This document shows positions 25,035 to 34,058 of a DNA stretch of 64,000 bases, in pieces. Position 1 is the stretch's first letter. Every line of letters starts with the position of its first letter. Made by a program: the position numbers and the translations under genes. The notes under the pieces were generated by a model. It saw only the letters and a program-made list of their open reading frames with translations. It had not been told where the DNA came from and did not search any database. Source of the stretch: Acidobacteriota bacterium (GTDB lineage: Bacteria; Actinomycetota; Acidimicrobiia; Acidimicrobiales; Microtrichaceae); NCBI GenBank assembly GCA_003577145.1, contig QEUP01000024.1, positions 47,953 to 111,952 on the forward strand, written 5' to 3'.

Positions 25035-26804
25035 GTGACCGAACCGAAGCAGGGGACTGACAAGATGAACATGAACGGTGGCCAAGCGCTGATTCGATCG
25101 CTCGAGCTCGAAGGGGTCGAGGTGGTCTTCGGAATGCCCGGTGGCGCCATCCTGCCGGTCTATGACCCCATCATCGACTCGCCGATCCGCCACATCCTCG
25201 TGCGCCACGAACAGGGGGCGGGTCACATGGCCGAGGGTTACGCCCACGTGACGGGGCGCCCCGGCGTATGCATGGTCACCAGCGGGCCGGCGGTGACCAA
25301 CATCGTCACCCCGCTTTGCGATGCGTTCATGGATTCGGTCCCGCTGGTTGCCATCACCGGGCAGGTCCCCTTTGCGGCCATCGGCAGTGACGCCTTCCAG
25401 GAGTGCGACACAACCGGCATCACCCAAGCGGTGACCAAGCACAACTACCTGGTGACCGAGGCACAGGAGATCCCCAGGATCATCCGGGAGGCTTTCCACA
25501 TCGCCAGCACCGGGCGCCCGGGCCCGGTCCTCGTCGACGTGCCCAAGAACATCGTCGATCCCAACAACCCCGATTCACAGATGGAGTGGTACTGGCCCGA
25601 GTCGGTCGACCTGCCCGGATACAAGCCCACGCTGAAGGGCCACCCGAAGAAGATACGAGAGGCGGCCGAGCTGATCGTCGCCTCGACGCGGCCGGTCATC
25701 TACGCCGGTGGCGGCATCCTCAACGCCCACGCCGCCGAGGCGCTCCGAGAGCTCGCGGAGATGTGCGACATCCCCGTGGTGACGACGCTGAAGGCCCGCG
25801 GCGCCTTCCCCGATGACCACCCGCTGGCGCTCGGGATGCCGGGCATGCACGGCAACTACACCGCCGTCACCGCCATACAACGATCGGACCTGCTCCTCGC
25901 GCTGGGAAGCAGGTTCGACGACCGGGTCACCGGCAAGTTGCCGGCGTTCGCTCCCGATGCCAAGGTCGTACACGTCGACATCGACCCCGCCGAGCTCGGC
26001 AAGGTCCGCCAACCGGATGTGCCGATCGTCGGTGACGCCCGCCTGGTCATCGAGGAGCTCGTCGCCGTCCTGGGGAAGCTGGGGGGTGCCGAAGCCCAGC
26101 CAGATCGCTCGTACTGGAGGTCGCAGCTGAGCGGATGGCAGGAGAAGTACCCACTGACGTACCAGCAATCCGAGCCCGGCGAGGCCCTCAAACCTCAGTT
26201 CGTCCTCGAACGGCTCCGGGACAGCGCACCCGAGGACTGCATCGTCGTCACCGGCGTCGGGCAGCACCAGATGTGGGCGAGCCAGTACTGGGGGTTCAAG
26301 CACCCCTACACGTGGGTGAGCAGCGGTGGCCTGGGCACCATGGGGTTCGCGATCCCCGCGGCCATCGGCGCCAAGGTCGGGCGCCCCGATCGGATGGTGT
26401 GGGCGATCGACGGCGACGGCTGCTTCCAGATGACCGCTCAGGAGATGGTCACCGCCGCGAGCGAGAGGATCCCCATCAAGGTGGGGATACTCAACAACGC
26501 CTACCTCGGGATGGTCAGGCAGTGGCAGGAGATGTTCTACGACGAGCGTTACTCCGAGGTCTACCTCTCGCCTGACCTCCCCGACTACGTGAAGTGGGCC
26601 GAAGCCATGGGCTGTGTCGCCTTCAGGGTCGAGGCCCCCGAAGAGGTCGAACCCATCGTGGAGAAGGCGAACCAGATCGACGATCGGCCGGTGGTCGTGG
26701 AGTTCCGCACCGACAGCATGGAGAAGGTGTACCCGATGGTGCCGGCCGGCCACAGCAACGACGACATCGTCGTGGATCCCACGCACGGTGAGGGCGGCCG
26801 ATGA
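25035..26804 (+). CDS. ilvB: Acetolactate synthase large (catalytic) subunit
   Basis: A 589-residue ThDP-dependent enzyme (acetohydroxyacid synthase) making acetolactate or acetohydroxybutyrate, the first common step of valine, leucine and isoleucine synthesis. The catalytic glutamate lies in VRHEQGAGHMAEGYA; the central FAD/ThDP fold has GRPGPVLVDVPK; the Mg-ThDP motif is GDGCFQMTAQEM with the downstream NNAYLGMVRQWQ. GTG at 25035 has GGAAGA upstream; ATG at 25065 (MNMNGGQALIRS) is the main alternative. It is followed by ilvN and ilvC and preceded by a leader-peptide attenuator. Confidence 0.96.
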   Translation: MTEPKQGTDKMNMNGGQALIRSLELEGVEVVFGMPGGAILPVYDPIIDSPIRHILVRHEQGAGHMAEGYAHVTGRPGVCMVTSGPAVTNIVTPLCDAFMDSVPLVAITGQVPFAAIGSDAFQECDTTGITQAVTKHNYLVTEAQEIPRIIREAFHIASTGRPGPVLVDVPKNIVDPNNPDSQMEWYWPESVDLPGYKPTLKGHPKKIREAAELIVASTRPVIYAGGGILNAHAAEALRELAEMCDIPVVTTLKARGAFPDDHPLALGMPGMHGNYTAVTAIQRSDLLLALGSRFDDRVTGKLPAFAPDAKVVHVDIDPAELGKVRQPDVPIVGDARLVIEELVAVLGKLGGAEAQPDRSYWRSQLSGWQEKYPLTYQQSEPGEALKPQFVLERLRDSAPEDCIVVTGVGQHQMWASQYWGFKHPYTWVSSGGLGTMGFAIPAAIGAKVGRPDRMVWAIDGDGCFQMTAQEMVTAASERIPIKVGILNNAYLGMVRQWQEMFYDERYSEVYLSPDLPDYVKWAEAMGCVAFRVEAPEEVEPIVEKANQIDDRPVVVEFRTDSMEKVYPMVPAGHSNDDIVVDPTHGEGGR

Positions 26805-26815
26805 CGAAGGGGTTC

Positions 26816-26949
26816 TGTGAGGAATGGGCGTCGAGTCTCGTGAGGAGAGCTCATGGCTGACGACATCCAGCACCCCCGCCCGCCATCCCTTGTGAGGAAT
26901 GGGCGTCGAGTCTCGTGAGGAGAGTTCATGGCTGACGACATCCAGCACC
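26816..26949 (+). repeat. 59-bp direct duplication of the ilvN ribosome-binding site and start
   Basis: Positions 26816-26874 and 26891-26949 are the same 59 bp with one difference (C at 26850, T at 26925). Each copy includes GAGGAGAG, the ATG and the first seven codons (MADDIQH). The offset is 75 bp, a multiple of three. The upstream copy is a decoy that runs into a TGA nine bases before the true ilvN start. Confidence 0.92.
26853..26918 (+). CDS. Decoy short ORF made by duplication of the ilvN start
   Basis: ATG at 26853 has a full copy of the ilvN Shine-Dalgarno and encodes 21 residues: the ilvN N terminus MADDIQH, then a 14-residue unrelated tail, ending at TGA 26916-26918. The stop lies nine bases before the ilvN ATG, in the same frame, so a ribosome translating it could reinitiate on ilvN. 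It may be a non-functional by-product of the tandem duplication or may couple ilvN to ilvB. Confidence 0.55.
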   Translation: MADDIQHPRPPSLVRNGRRVS

Positions 26950-27449
26950 ACACTTTGTCCGTTCTGGTGGAGAACAAGGCGGGGGTCCTGTCGCGGGTGG
27001 CGGGATTGTTCGCCCGCCGGGGCTTCAACATCTACTCCCTGGCGGTAGCCCCCACCGACGACGACCGCTTCAGCCGCATAACGATCGTCGTGGATGTCAC
27101 CTCGGCATCCCTCGAGCAGGTGACCAAGCAGCTCAACAAGCTCATCAACGTCGTGAAGATATCGGAACTGGATCCACGCGACTCCGTCGAGCGGGAGCTG
27201 ATGCTGGTGACCGTCCGCTCCGGTCCTGACAGGAGAGGTCAGATCGTCGACCTCGTTCACATCTTCGATGGCCGCATCCTCGATGTCGGTCACGACGAGC
27301 TCACCATCACCCTCGAAGGCCACCCTGAGCAACTCGATGACCTCGAGGACCTGCTGCGGGTTTACGGGATCGTCGCCATCCAACGCACCGGAAGGGTGGC
27401 TCTCCCCAAGCTCGACACCTCCCCGACACCCCTCCGTTCCGTCTCATGA
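26928..27449 (+). CDS. ilvN: Acetolactate synthase small (regulatory) subunit
   Basis: A 173-residue protein with an N-terminal ACT domain (about 6-80; HHTLSVLVENKAGVLSRVAGLFARRGFNI is the typical start, split here by position 14-40) that binds valine and gives feedback inhibition of IlvB, and the ALS_ss C-terminal domain (about 85-165, ELMLVTV onward). Length matches the family (about 160-175). It starts at the second of two duplicated ribosome-binding sites, 123 bp after ilvB. The 50-bp BCAA palindrome begins three bases after its stop. Confidence 0.95.
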   Translation: MADDIQHHTLSVLVENKAGVLSRVAGLFARRGFNIYSLAVAPTDDDRFSRITIVVDVTSASLEQVTKQLNKLINVVKISELDPRDSVERELMLVTVRSGPDRRGQIVDLVHIFDGRILDVGHDELTITLEGHPEQLDDLEDLLRVYGIVAIQRTGRVALPKLDTSPTPLRSVS

Positions 27450-27452
27450 CGC

Positions 27453-27502
27453 GTTTTGTGAACCCGTATGGCCCCTATAGGGGCCTTTTCGGTTCACAGA
27501 AC
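27453..27502. promoter_or_regulatory. 50-bp BCAA-associated palindrome, copy 2 (between ilvN and ilvC)
   Basis: Arms GTTTTGTGAAC (27453-27463) and GTTCACAGAAC (27492-27502, one mismatch) enclose GGCCCCTATAGGGGCC (27470-27485) with 6-nt spacers. On the plus strand the core is followed by TTTT, so it could also act as a terminator or attenuator before ilvC. The element ends 28 bp before the ilvC ATG, leaving room for the Shine-Dalgarno AAAGGA. Confidence 0.8.
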
Positions 27503-27530
27503 GAGTGAGCTGAAAGGTAAAGGATCATCC

Positions 27531-28556
27531 ATGGCGAACATCTACTACGAGAAGGATGCCGATCGGTCGTTGATCGCTGACCGGAAGGTGGCGGTTCTCG
27601 GCTACGGCTCGCAAGGCCACGCGCACGCCCTCAACCTGAAGGACTCCGGGATAGACGTCCGCGTCGGGCTGCGTGAGGGCTCGTCGTCGAGGTCAAAGGC
27701 CGAGGCGGCGGGCCTCCGGGTCACCAGCATCGCCGACGCCACCGAGGAAGCCGACGTGATCATGATCCTGCTGCCCGACACCGAGCAGGCAAGGATCTAC
27801 ACCGAAGCGATCGAGCCGCACCTCGAAGACGGTGACGCCTTGCTCTTCGCCCACGGCTTCAACATCCGCTTCGGCCAGATCGTGCCGCCCGCGGGGGTCG
27901 ACGTGGCGATGGTCGCACCCAAAGGGCCCGGTCACCTGGTGCGGCGCACCTACAGCGAAGGCGGCGGGGTGCCCTGTCTCATCGCGGTGGCACAGGACGC
28001 CAGCGGCAACGCGAGGGGCCTTGCCCTGGCCTACGCCGATGCCATCGGGGGCACTCGGGCAGGCGTGCTCGAGACGACCTTCGAGGAGGAGACCGAGACC
28101 GACCTGTTCGGCGAGCAGGTCGTGCTCTGCGGGGGTCTCACCGCCCTGGTGCAAGCCGGCTTCGAGACCCTGGTCGACGCCGGGTACTCGCCGGAGTCCG
28201 CCTACTTCGAGTGCCTGCACGAGCTCAAGCTCATCGTCGACCTGATGTACGAGCAGGGCATAGGCGGCATGCGCTACTCGATCTCCGACACCGCCGAGTT
28301 CGGCGATCTCACACGGGGCCCACGGGTCATCGACGATCGGGTGAAGGCGGAGATGCGCCGGATCCTCGACGAGATCCGCAGCGGCGAGTTCGCCGAGGAA
28401 TGGATCACCGAGAGCGAGAGCGGTCGCCCCCGCTTCAGGGACCTCAAGGAGAAGGGCGAGCTGCATCAGATCGAACAGGTCGGGGCGGACCTCAGGTCGA
28501 TGATGCCCTGGATCACCGAGGGGAAGCAGAAGGTGCAAGAGGCCTCCGGCGGGTGA
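27531..28556 (+). CDS. ilvC: Ketol-acid reductoisomerase (NADP+)
   Basis: A 341-residue class I KARI converting acetolactate or acetohydroxybutyrate to the dihydroxy acids, using NADPH and Mg2+. The Rossmann motif [17 protein letters not shown] (about 24-40) is followed by a cofactor loop containing [11 protein letters not shown]; the metal-binding region has ETEXDLFGEQ-type residues at about 190-200 and the C terminus is knotted-domain-like with [12 protein letters not shown] at 27531 follows AAAGGATCATCC. An open frame extends upstream only through the palindrome. Part of the ilvBNC cluster, with its own palindromic element. Confidence 0.97.
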   Translation: MANIYYEKDADRSLIADRKVAVLGYGSQGHAHALNLKDSGIDVRVGLREGSSSRSKAEAAGLRVTSIADATEEADVIMILLPDTEQARIYTEAIEPHLEDGDALLFAHGFNIRFGQIVPPAGVDVAMVAPKGPGHLVRRTYSEGGGVPCLIAVAQDASGNARGLALAYADAIGGTRAGVLETTFEEETETDLFGEQVVLCGGLTALVQAGFETLVDAGYSPESAYFECLHELKLIVDLMYEQGIGGMRYSISDTAEFGDLTRGPRVIDDRVKAEMRRILDEIRSGEFAEEWITESESGRPRFRDLKEKGELHQIEQVGADLRSMMPWITEGKQKVQEASGG

Positions 28557-29254
28557 GCTACCCCCGGCGGCTGGTAACTGCCGTCCTGGTGTGTGGCATG
28601 TCAGTGGTCCTGGCACCGATGGCCTGTGCCGGCGACGAGTCCACAAGCGCAGGGTCACAGGCCGGCTCGGTGACCGGAGCCGTGGGTGAGGGAAGGCCCG
28701 ACGAGGGAGCCCCCGAACAGACCAGCCCCGACGACGGCGTGGCAGCGGTACCACCGCCTGACATCGGCAAACTGCTCGTGCAGGGGGCAGCCGTGCCCGA
28801 CAGCTGGGTTCAGTACGACTACCGTGGCGTGACGGTCCACGCTCCGGCCGGTCAGACGCCCTCCGGGTATGCCGACGAGGAGGTGGACATCGCCATCCAT
28901 CCGTTGGCGGATGACACCGCCCAGGTAGGGGGAGAGGTCGAGGTCTGGAGGATGAGCGAGCCGGCTACCACCGAGGCGCTGCTCGACGGCGCCGATTGCG
29001 CGCTCAGCGGCACCGACCTGGCCTTCGGCCGCGTGGACCGATCGGAGTTCGATCGGCGACCGGTGACCCTTCAGGGACACGAGGCGGTCCTGTGCGAAGG
29101 CGTCGGTGGAACAGGTGAGCATCGTCTCGTTGTCATGGCAGCCGCCGACGAGGAGCCCGCCGCTTCCTTGGTGCGGGTAGCGGTTCGAGCGCCGACGAGG
29201 GATGAGGCCGAAGCACTGCTCGCCACCGCCCTGAGCGGGGTGAGGCTGGGCTAG
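28553..29254 (+). CDS. Secreted protein of unknown function
   Basis: A 233-residue protein with an N-terminal signal sequence ([22 protein letters not shown]) that ends in a cysteine, but the lipobox is weak (Pro at -3), so it may be a lipoprotein or an ordinary secreted protein. A low-complexity Asp/Glu/Pro/Ser linker (about 28-65) leads to a small alpha/beta domain with two further cysteines. GTG at 28553 overlaps the ilvC stop (GTGA), so translation is coupled to ilvC although the function is not obviously related. No family recognised. Confidence 0.65.
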   Translation: MSYPRRLVTAVLVCGMSVVLAPMACAGDESTSAGSQAGSVTGAVGEGRPDEGAPEQTSPDDGVAAVPPPDIGKLLVQGAAVPDSWVQYDYRGVTVHAPAGQTPSGYADEEVDIAIHPLADDTAQVGGEVEVWRMSEPATTEALLDGADCALSGTDLAFGRVDRSEFDRRPVTLQGHEAVLCEGVGGTGEHRLVVMAAADEEPAASLVRVAVRAPTRDEAEALLATALSGVRLG

Positions 29255-29285
29255 GCTCGGCGGCAGGGCGCGAACGGGGGAGCGA

Positions 29286-31577
29286 GTGGCACGTCTTATC
29301 CCGACGTTGTGTGCTCTGGTTCTCGTCGTGGGCTGCACCAGCCCGAGCGAGAGAGGGGACGGCCCGGCGGATACCACCCAGCCCTCCCCTGCGGACATGG
29401 TCGCCCTGGTCAATCCCTTCATCGGCACCGCTCCTGCCGATGTGGACGACCCGGTACCCGGCGGGGCCAGTGGCGCCACCTGGCCCGGTGCGGTGGTCCC
29501 CTTCGGAACTGTGCAGTGGAACCCCGACACGCCTGGCGCCGAGAACGAGACCGGCTACGCCTACGCCGACGACGCCATCGAAGGCTTCTCGCTCTTCCGT
29601 TTCAGCGGAGCGGGCTGTCCCAACAACGAACTGGTTCGGTTCATGCCTCTGCTGGGCGGCCCTGATGAACCTGCGGGCTTCTCTCATGACACCGAGGCGG
29701 CTGAGCCGGGCTTCTACCGGGTGAGCCTCGACGACGGGATCGACGTGGAGCTCACCGCGTCGACTCGGGCCGGCGTGGCGCGTCTCACGTTCCCCGAAAC
29801 CGACGATGCACAGATCGTCGTCGATGCGGCCCATCACGAGACGACGTTCCCGATCGAGTTCGCAGGTTCGGTCGTCGAGACGGTGGGCGACACGGCGATA
29901 CGGGGAACCGCTCCAGGTGGGCAGTTCTGCGGGACGCCGGGCCAGTACCAGGTGCACTTCCACGCCGAGTTCGACCGGCCGTTCACGGTGGTGAGCGACG
30001 ACGCTGCTGGAACGGCCCGCCTGGCGTTCGACACCACCGAGGACACGCTCGTGGAGGTGCGGGTCGGCCTGTCATGGGTCAGCACCCACAACGCAGAGGC
30101 CAACCTCCGTGCCGAGCTCGGCGACCGGAGCTTCGACGAGGTCCGCAGCGAGGCACGCGAGCAGTGGGCCGAACTGCTCGGCAGGGTGAGCGTCGAGGGT
30201 GGGTCCGAGGGTCAGCAGCGGGTCTTCGCGACGGCGCTGTACCACTCGTTCCTCCATCCGAACGTCGACAGCGACGTCAACGGCGAGTACCTCGGGTTCG
30301 GCGGTGAGGTCCACACGCTTCCGGAGGGTCAGTTGCACTACGCCAGCTTCTCGGGCTGGGACATCTACAGGTCCCAGGTTCAGCTGCTGGCGGTCGTGGT
30401 GCCCGAACGGGCCGAGGACATCGCGCGGAGCATGCTCGCCATGGCCGAGGAGTGCGGCGGCGGGTTGCCCAAGTGGACCGCCGCCAACGTCGAGACCTCG
30501 GTGATGATCGGTGACCCCGGTTCGCTCATGATGTCCAACCTCGACGCCTTCGGCATATCCGGCCCGGACCCCGCCGCAGTGCTCGAAGCCATGCGCCGCT
30601 CGGCGTTCGAACCCGGCACGCAGTGCGGCTGGCTCCGGCTTCGTCCGGGTCTCAGCGACTACCTCCGGCTCGGCTACACGCCTTCGATCCCCTACGAGGA
30701 GGCACAGACCGAGCTGCGCTTCGTGTACATGTGGAGCAACGACCTCGGTGACGTCTCGACGACGCTCGAATACGCCATGGCCGACGCGGCCATCGCTGCC
30801 TACGCGGCTCGCCACGGTGATGACATGACAGCGGCGGACCTACAGGAACGGGCCTCGAACTGGGAGGAGGTGTTCGACCCGTCGGTCGGCTACGTGCGGC
30901 CACGTCTCGAGGACGGCAGCTTCTACGTCGATTTCGACCCCGCGTCGAACTACTCGTTCACCGAGGGGAACGCGGCCCAGTACACCTGGATGGTCCCCCA
31001 GGACTACGGGTCGCTGGTCGAGGCGATCGGCGGTTCCGAGGAGGCGGTGGCCCGCCTCGACGATCTCTTCGCGGAGCTCAACGCCGGGCTGTCCCAACCG
31101 CATTTCTACATCGGGAACGAACCGCTGTTCACCGCGCCGTGGGCCTACCTGTGGGCCGGCGAGCCGGCCAAGGCACAGGCGGTCGTGCGGCGGATCCTCA
31201 CCGAGCAGTTCAGCGACGCTCCCGGTGGGCTGCCCGGCAACGACGATCTCGGTGCGATGTCGTCCTGGTACGTGTGGGCAGCCATGGGGATGTTCCCCAC
31301 CGTCCCCGGTGAGGATGTGTTGACACTGAACACGCCGCTGTTCCCCTCGATCACCATTGCGGTGCCCGGTCGGCGCCCCATCCACATCGACACCCCGGGA
31401 GCGCCCGAGGCGCCCTACATCGCCTCGGCTTCGCTGGATGGTGAGCCGCTGGAGCGAGCCTGGCTGCGCTTCTCCGACCTCGCCGAGGGTGCGACCATCG
31501 TCTTCACGACCACCACGGAGCCATCCAACTGGGCCGGTGACCCAGGTTCAGCACCCCCGTCACCGGCGGCCGGGTAG
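29286..31577 (+). CDS. GH92-type alpha-1,2-mannosidase, lipoprotein
   Basis: A 763-residue exported protein. The signal peptide ends in the lipobox LVVGC (Cys at about 17), so it should be anchored to the outer face of the membrane. The mature part follows the GH92 pattern: VNPFIGT start, PGA-x-x-PFG-x-VQWNPDT, SLFRFSGAGCPN, then the C-terminal (alpha/alpha)6 domain with SGWDIYRSQVQLLAVV, EGNAAQYTWMVPQDYG and GNDDLGAMSSWYVWAAMGMFP. GH92 enzymes are Ca2+-dependent exo-mannosidases acting on mannose-rich glycans. Starts with GTG at 29286, preceded by GGGGGAG. Usual family length about 750. Confidence 0.92.
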   Translation: MARLIPTLCALVLVVGCTSPSERGDGPADTTQPSPADMVALVNPFIGTAPADVDDPVPGGASGATWPGAVVPFGTVQWNPDTPGAENETGYAYADDAIEGFSLFRFSGAGCPNNELVRFMPLLGGPDEPAGFSHDTEAAEPGFYRVSLDDGIDVELTASTRAGVARLTFPETDDAQIVVDAAHHETTFPIEFAGSVVETVGDTAIRGTAPGGQFCGTPGQYQVHFHAEFDRPFTVVSDDAAGTARLAFDTTEDTLVEVRVGLSWVSTHNAEANLRAELGDRSFDEVRSEAREQWAELLGRVSVEGGSEGQQRVFATALYHSFLHPNVDSDVNGEYLGFGGEVHTLPEGQLHYASFSGWDIYRSQVQLLAVVVPERAEDIARSMLAMAEECGGGLPKWTAANVETSVMIGDPGSLMMSNLDAFGISGPDPAAVLEAMRRSAFEPGTQCGWLRLRPGLSDYLRLGYTPSIPYEEAQTELRFVYMWSNDLGDVSTTLEYAMADAAIAAYAARHGDDMTAADLQERASNWEEVFDPSVGYVRPRLEDGSFYVDFDPASNYSFTEGNAAQYTWMVPQDYGSLVEAIGGSEEAVARLDDLFAELNAGLSQPHFYIGNEPLFTAPWAYLWAGEPAKAQAVVRRILTEQFSDAPGGLPGNDDLGAMSSWYVWAAMGMFPTVPGEDVLTLNTPLFPSITIAVPGRRPIHIDTPGAPEAPYIASASLDGEPLERAWLRFSDLAEGATIVFTTTTEPSNWAGDPGSAPPSPAAG

Positions 31578-31712
31578 CGCAGCTCTGCTTCAGCCTCGAC
31601 CGCGCACCGCTTGCTCAAGTACCCGGCATAAGCTCCGAATGAACTACTACGCCGATTCAGCCCACTAACGTCACGGCGTGCATTCCGCGCGACGGAGAAG
31701 GAGTAACTCCCA

Positions 31713-32279
31713 ATGACCAAGGCCATGAAGGCTCTCGCAGTGTTGTTCGCCGGGTTCTTGTTCCTGGCGGCCTGCGGCGACGACGACGGCGGTGAGAACA
31801 CCACCACCACCGAGGATTCCGGCTCTGACGACACCAGCAGTGACGACACGAGCTCCGATGACACCAGCAGTGACGACACGAGCAGTGACGACACCAGCTC
31901 CGATGACACGAGTAGTGACGACACCGCTATGGGGTCCGATTACGAGCCCGAGAACAGCGAAGAGGACATCGCCGCCGTCATCGAGGCTCTCAACGCTTCC
32001 GCCGGTAGTAGCGGCTTCCCGAGCGACGATCCCTACACGGTCTGCTTCGCCGATCAGCTCATCGTCGAGTACGGCGGTGTCGACGAGGCCGTGGGCAGCA
32101 TCGAGTCGGTAATGGAGGTGAGTGAAGGCGACTTCAGCAGCCTGGAAGACATCAACTTCGAGGAATTCGGCATGGAGTGGCTCAACGCCAGCATCACCTG
32201 TGCTGATGTGATGCTCGGTGATCTCGGCGAGGAGCTCGAGGGCGTCGACGAGCAGATGCAAGACATCTTCGGCGAGTAG
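31713..32279 (+). CDS. Small acidic lipoprotein with DDTSS repeats
   Basis: A 188-residue predicted lipoprotein: signal peptide with lipobox FLAAC (Cys21), then a linker of six or seven tandem DDTSS units (about 40-71) and an acidic helical domain with two cysteines (CFADQL and ITCADVM). The repeats come from near-identical 15-bp units, alternating AGCAGT and AGCTCC codons. ATG follows GAAGGAG. No family recognised; surface display or metal binding is possible. Confidence 0.7.
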   Translation: MTKAMKALAVLFAGFLFLAACGDDDGGENTTTTEDSGSDDTSSDDTSSDDTSSDDTSSDDTSSDDTSSDDTAMGSDYEPENSEEDIAAVIEALNASAGSSGFPSDDPYTVCFADQLIVEYGGVDEAVGSIESVMEVSEGDFSSLEDINFEEFGMEWLNASITCADVMLGDLGEELEGVDEQMQDIFGE

Positions 32280-32325
32280 TCGCTCATCCACAAGGCGACG
32301 GCCCGGCGGCTCGGATATGTTCGCT

Positions 32326-32357
32326 GTACCGGCTACCAGTGATCCGGTAGCCGGTAC
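32326..32357. terminator. Bidirectional hairpin between convergent genes
   Basis: GTACCGGCTACC (32326-32337) and GGTAGCCGGTAC (32346-32357) are perfect 12-bp arms around an 8-nt loop. It overlaps the last codons of the minus-strand glycosyltransferase gene (stop at 32333) and lies 46 bp after the DDTSS lipoprotein gene. Confidence 0.65.
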
Positions 32358-33997
32358 ACGAACACCGCCATCGTCTCCGGTCCGGCTGTGCGGTCACGGG
32401 TGGTGGTACCGCTGTAGGTGAATCCGAAGGTCTCGACGACTTCGAGTCCGTCAGCGGCGGCGTCACCGAACACTGTGCGGACGAGTTCTTCGATGTCGGG
32501 GTCTTCACCTCCGACCACCCGTCCGTGGTTCACGATGAAGCCCACGCCTTCGTCCCGCAGGAGCTCATCGCGCGTGCCGGCCGTGATGGCCTCGGTGTAC
32601 GCGTGGCTGTTGACCACGCCGTCGAGGTTCACGACCGGTCGGTTGCTGAAGTAGCCGACCACCCCTGCGTCCCACGAAGCCAGCACCGTGTCCTCGGGCA
32701 GGCTGGCGTTGATCCATCTCGCCGCCTGTTCGTTGGCGAGCTGGATGGATCTGGTGTCGTCGTCGGTGAAGGTCCGTACCTGTAGCGCGAGGAGCAACAG
32801 GAGGGGTGCGACGACCAACGCCTGGATGGGCGCCATGGCGCGTCTCCAGTTGTTCGCAGGTCCCTCGACGGCCGCGCCTTCCAGCAGGTCTGCGGTGCAG
32901 ACGAGGAGCAGCACGATCGCCATCAACACGACCGGCGCGAAGTACCAGAGCCACTGCTGCACCGTCAGCGCGGTGTAGTAGCCGACGAGCAGGATGGCGA
33001 AGGAGGCGAACCAGCCCGATGCTCGCAGCAGCGCCACCGTGCGGGGCAATCGGCTGCGCTCGTGAGGGCGCAAGCGGCGGGTGCAGGCGCCGGCGACGAT
33101 GGCCGCCGCAACGACCCCGCTGGCGAGCAGGCAGCGCGCCGGTGTGAGACTCGCCTGCTTCACGAGCCCGCTGACCTGCAGCGGATGCCCGAACAGAACG
33201 GCGTTGCTGGCCAGGTATCCGACCATGACGGCGCAGGGCAAGGCGAAGACCTCGAGTAGGCGGACCAGCGCGTGTCGGCCCCCGCGGATCGACTGGGGCA
33301 AGGACCAGATCCCCAGGCAGGCGATGACCAATACCGCGTCGGTGCGGCCCAGGAACAGCAGCGCCAGGAGAACAGCGATGCCCCATCGCAATGGCCGGGT
33401 GGTGCGGCTGATCACATCCCCATCGACCCGCAGCACGGCCAGGAGCAACAGCATGTAGAGAACGACGGTGATCCCGGATTCGAGACCGTTGACGAACGTC
33501 TTCACGACGAAGGGGTTGCCGGTCACGAGAACGAACACGACTGCCAGGGTCGCGGTGGCGCGGTTGCGAGCCGTCCCGTACTTCTGGTCGGGCAGCCTGG
33601 GCCATCCCTCGACGGAGTCCGAGAGGATTCCGGCCAGCACGACGAGACTGATGGCCCAGGCGATGAGTTGGCCTATCAGCAGGATGCGAACTGCGTTGAT
33701 GCCATCGAATCCGAGAGCGAAAACCGGAGCTGACACGAGCATCCACAGCGGGTGATAGCCGTTGGTCGGGTTGATCCCGTCGAAGGTCGAGCCGGCGCCG
33801 CCGGCCAGGTTCTCGCTGATGCCGAAGTAGTAGTAGGCGTCGTCGAAGGTCAGCGCAAAGGGCGCCTCGCGCCACAAGGCGATCACGGCGATCCAGGCTG
33901 CCGATACCAGCAGGGCACCCCAGCGCAGGTGTCTGGTGACCTGTGCCCGGGCGTCGTCGTTGCGGATCGATCGCCGATGGGACGCGGAGAGGACCAC
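32333..33997 (-). CDS. Polytopic membrane glycosyltransferase, GT-C-like
   Basis: A protein of about 554 residues with roughly 10-12 membrane helices and a soluble C-terminal domain (about 400-554). The first extracellular loop holds FDDAYYYF and GINPTNGYHPLWM, i.e. the acidic DD-type motif and the NGYHPLW signature common to GT-C/PMT-like polyprenyl-phosphate sugar transferases of unknown specificity. The start is GTG at 33995-33997 (TTG at 34000 also possible). It probably transfers sugars from a lipid-linked donor to an extracytoplasmic acceptor. Divergent-tail partner of the acyltransferase gene 59 bp upstream. Confidence 0.75.
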   Translation of the reverse strand: MVLSASHRRSIRNDDARAQVTRHLRWGALLVSAAWIAVIALWREAPFALTFDDAYYYFGISENLAGGAGSTFDGINPTNGYHPLWMLVSAPVFALGFDGINAVRILLIGQLIAWAISLVVLAGILSDSVEGWPRLPDQKYGTARNRATATLAVVFVLVTGNPFVVKTFVNGLESGITVVLYMLLLLAVLRVDGDVISRTTRPLRWGIAVLLALLFLGRTDAVLVIACLGIWSLPQSIRGGRHALVRLLEVFALPCAVMVGYLASNAVLFGHPLQVSGLVKQASLTPARCLLASGVVAAAIVAGACTRRLRPHERSRLPRTVALLRASGWFASFAILLVGYYTALTVQQWLWYFAPVVLMAIVLLLVCTADLLEGAAVEGPANNWRRAMAPIQALVVAPLLLLLALQVRTFTDDDTRSIQLANEQAARWINASLPEDTVLASWDAGVVGYFSNRPVVNLDGVVNSHAYTEAITAGTRDELLRDEGVGFIVNHGRVVGGEDPDIEELVRTVFGDAAADGLEVVETFGFTYSGTTTRDRTAGPETMAVFVYRLPDHW

Positions 33998-34058
33998 CAA
34001 CTACTGATCGGCCGCCTTGACAGAAACTGAACGCGTCAAGGCTTCCACCTGGATGCAC

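Noticed and set aside
27453-27502. Palindrome copy 2 as an ordinary intrinsic terminator of ilvBN
   Set aside because: The core plus TTTT would fit, but copies 1 and 3 lack a T-run in the direction of the BCAA gene or lie in divergent gaps, and the outer 11-bp arms are conserved; a simple terminator does not explain all three.
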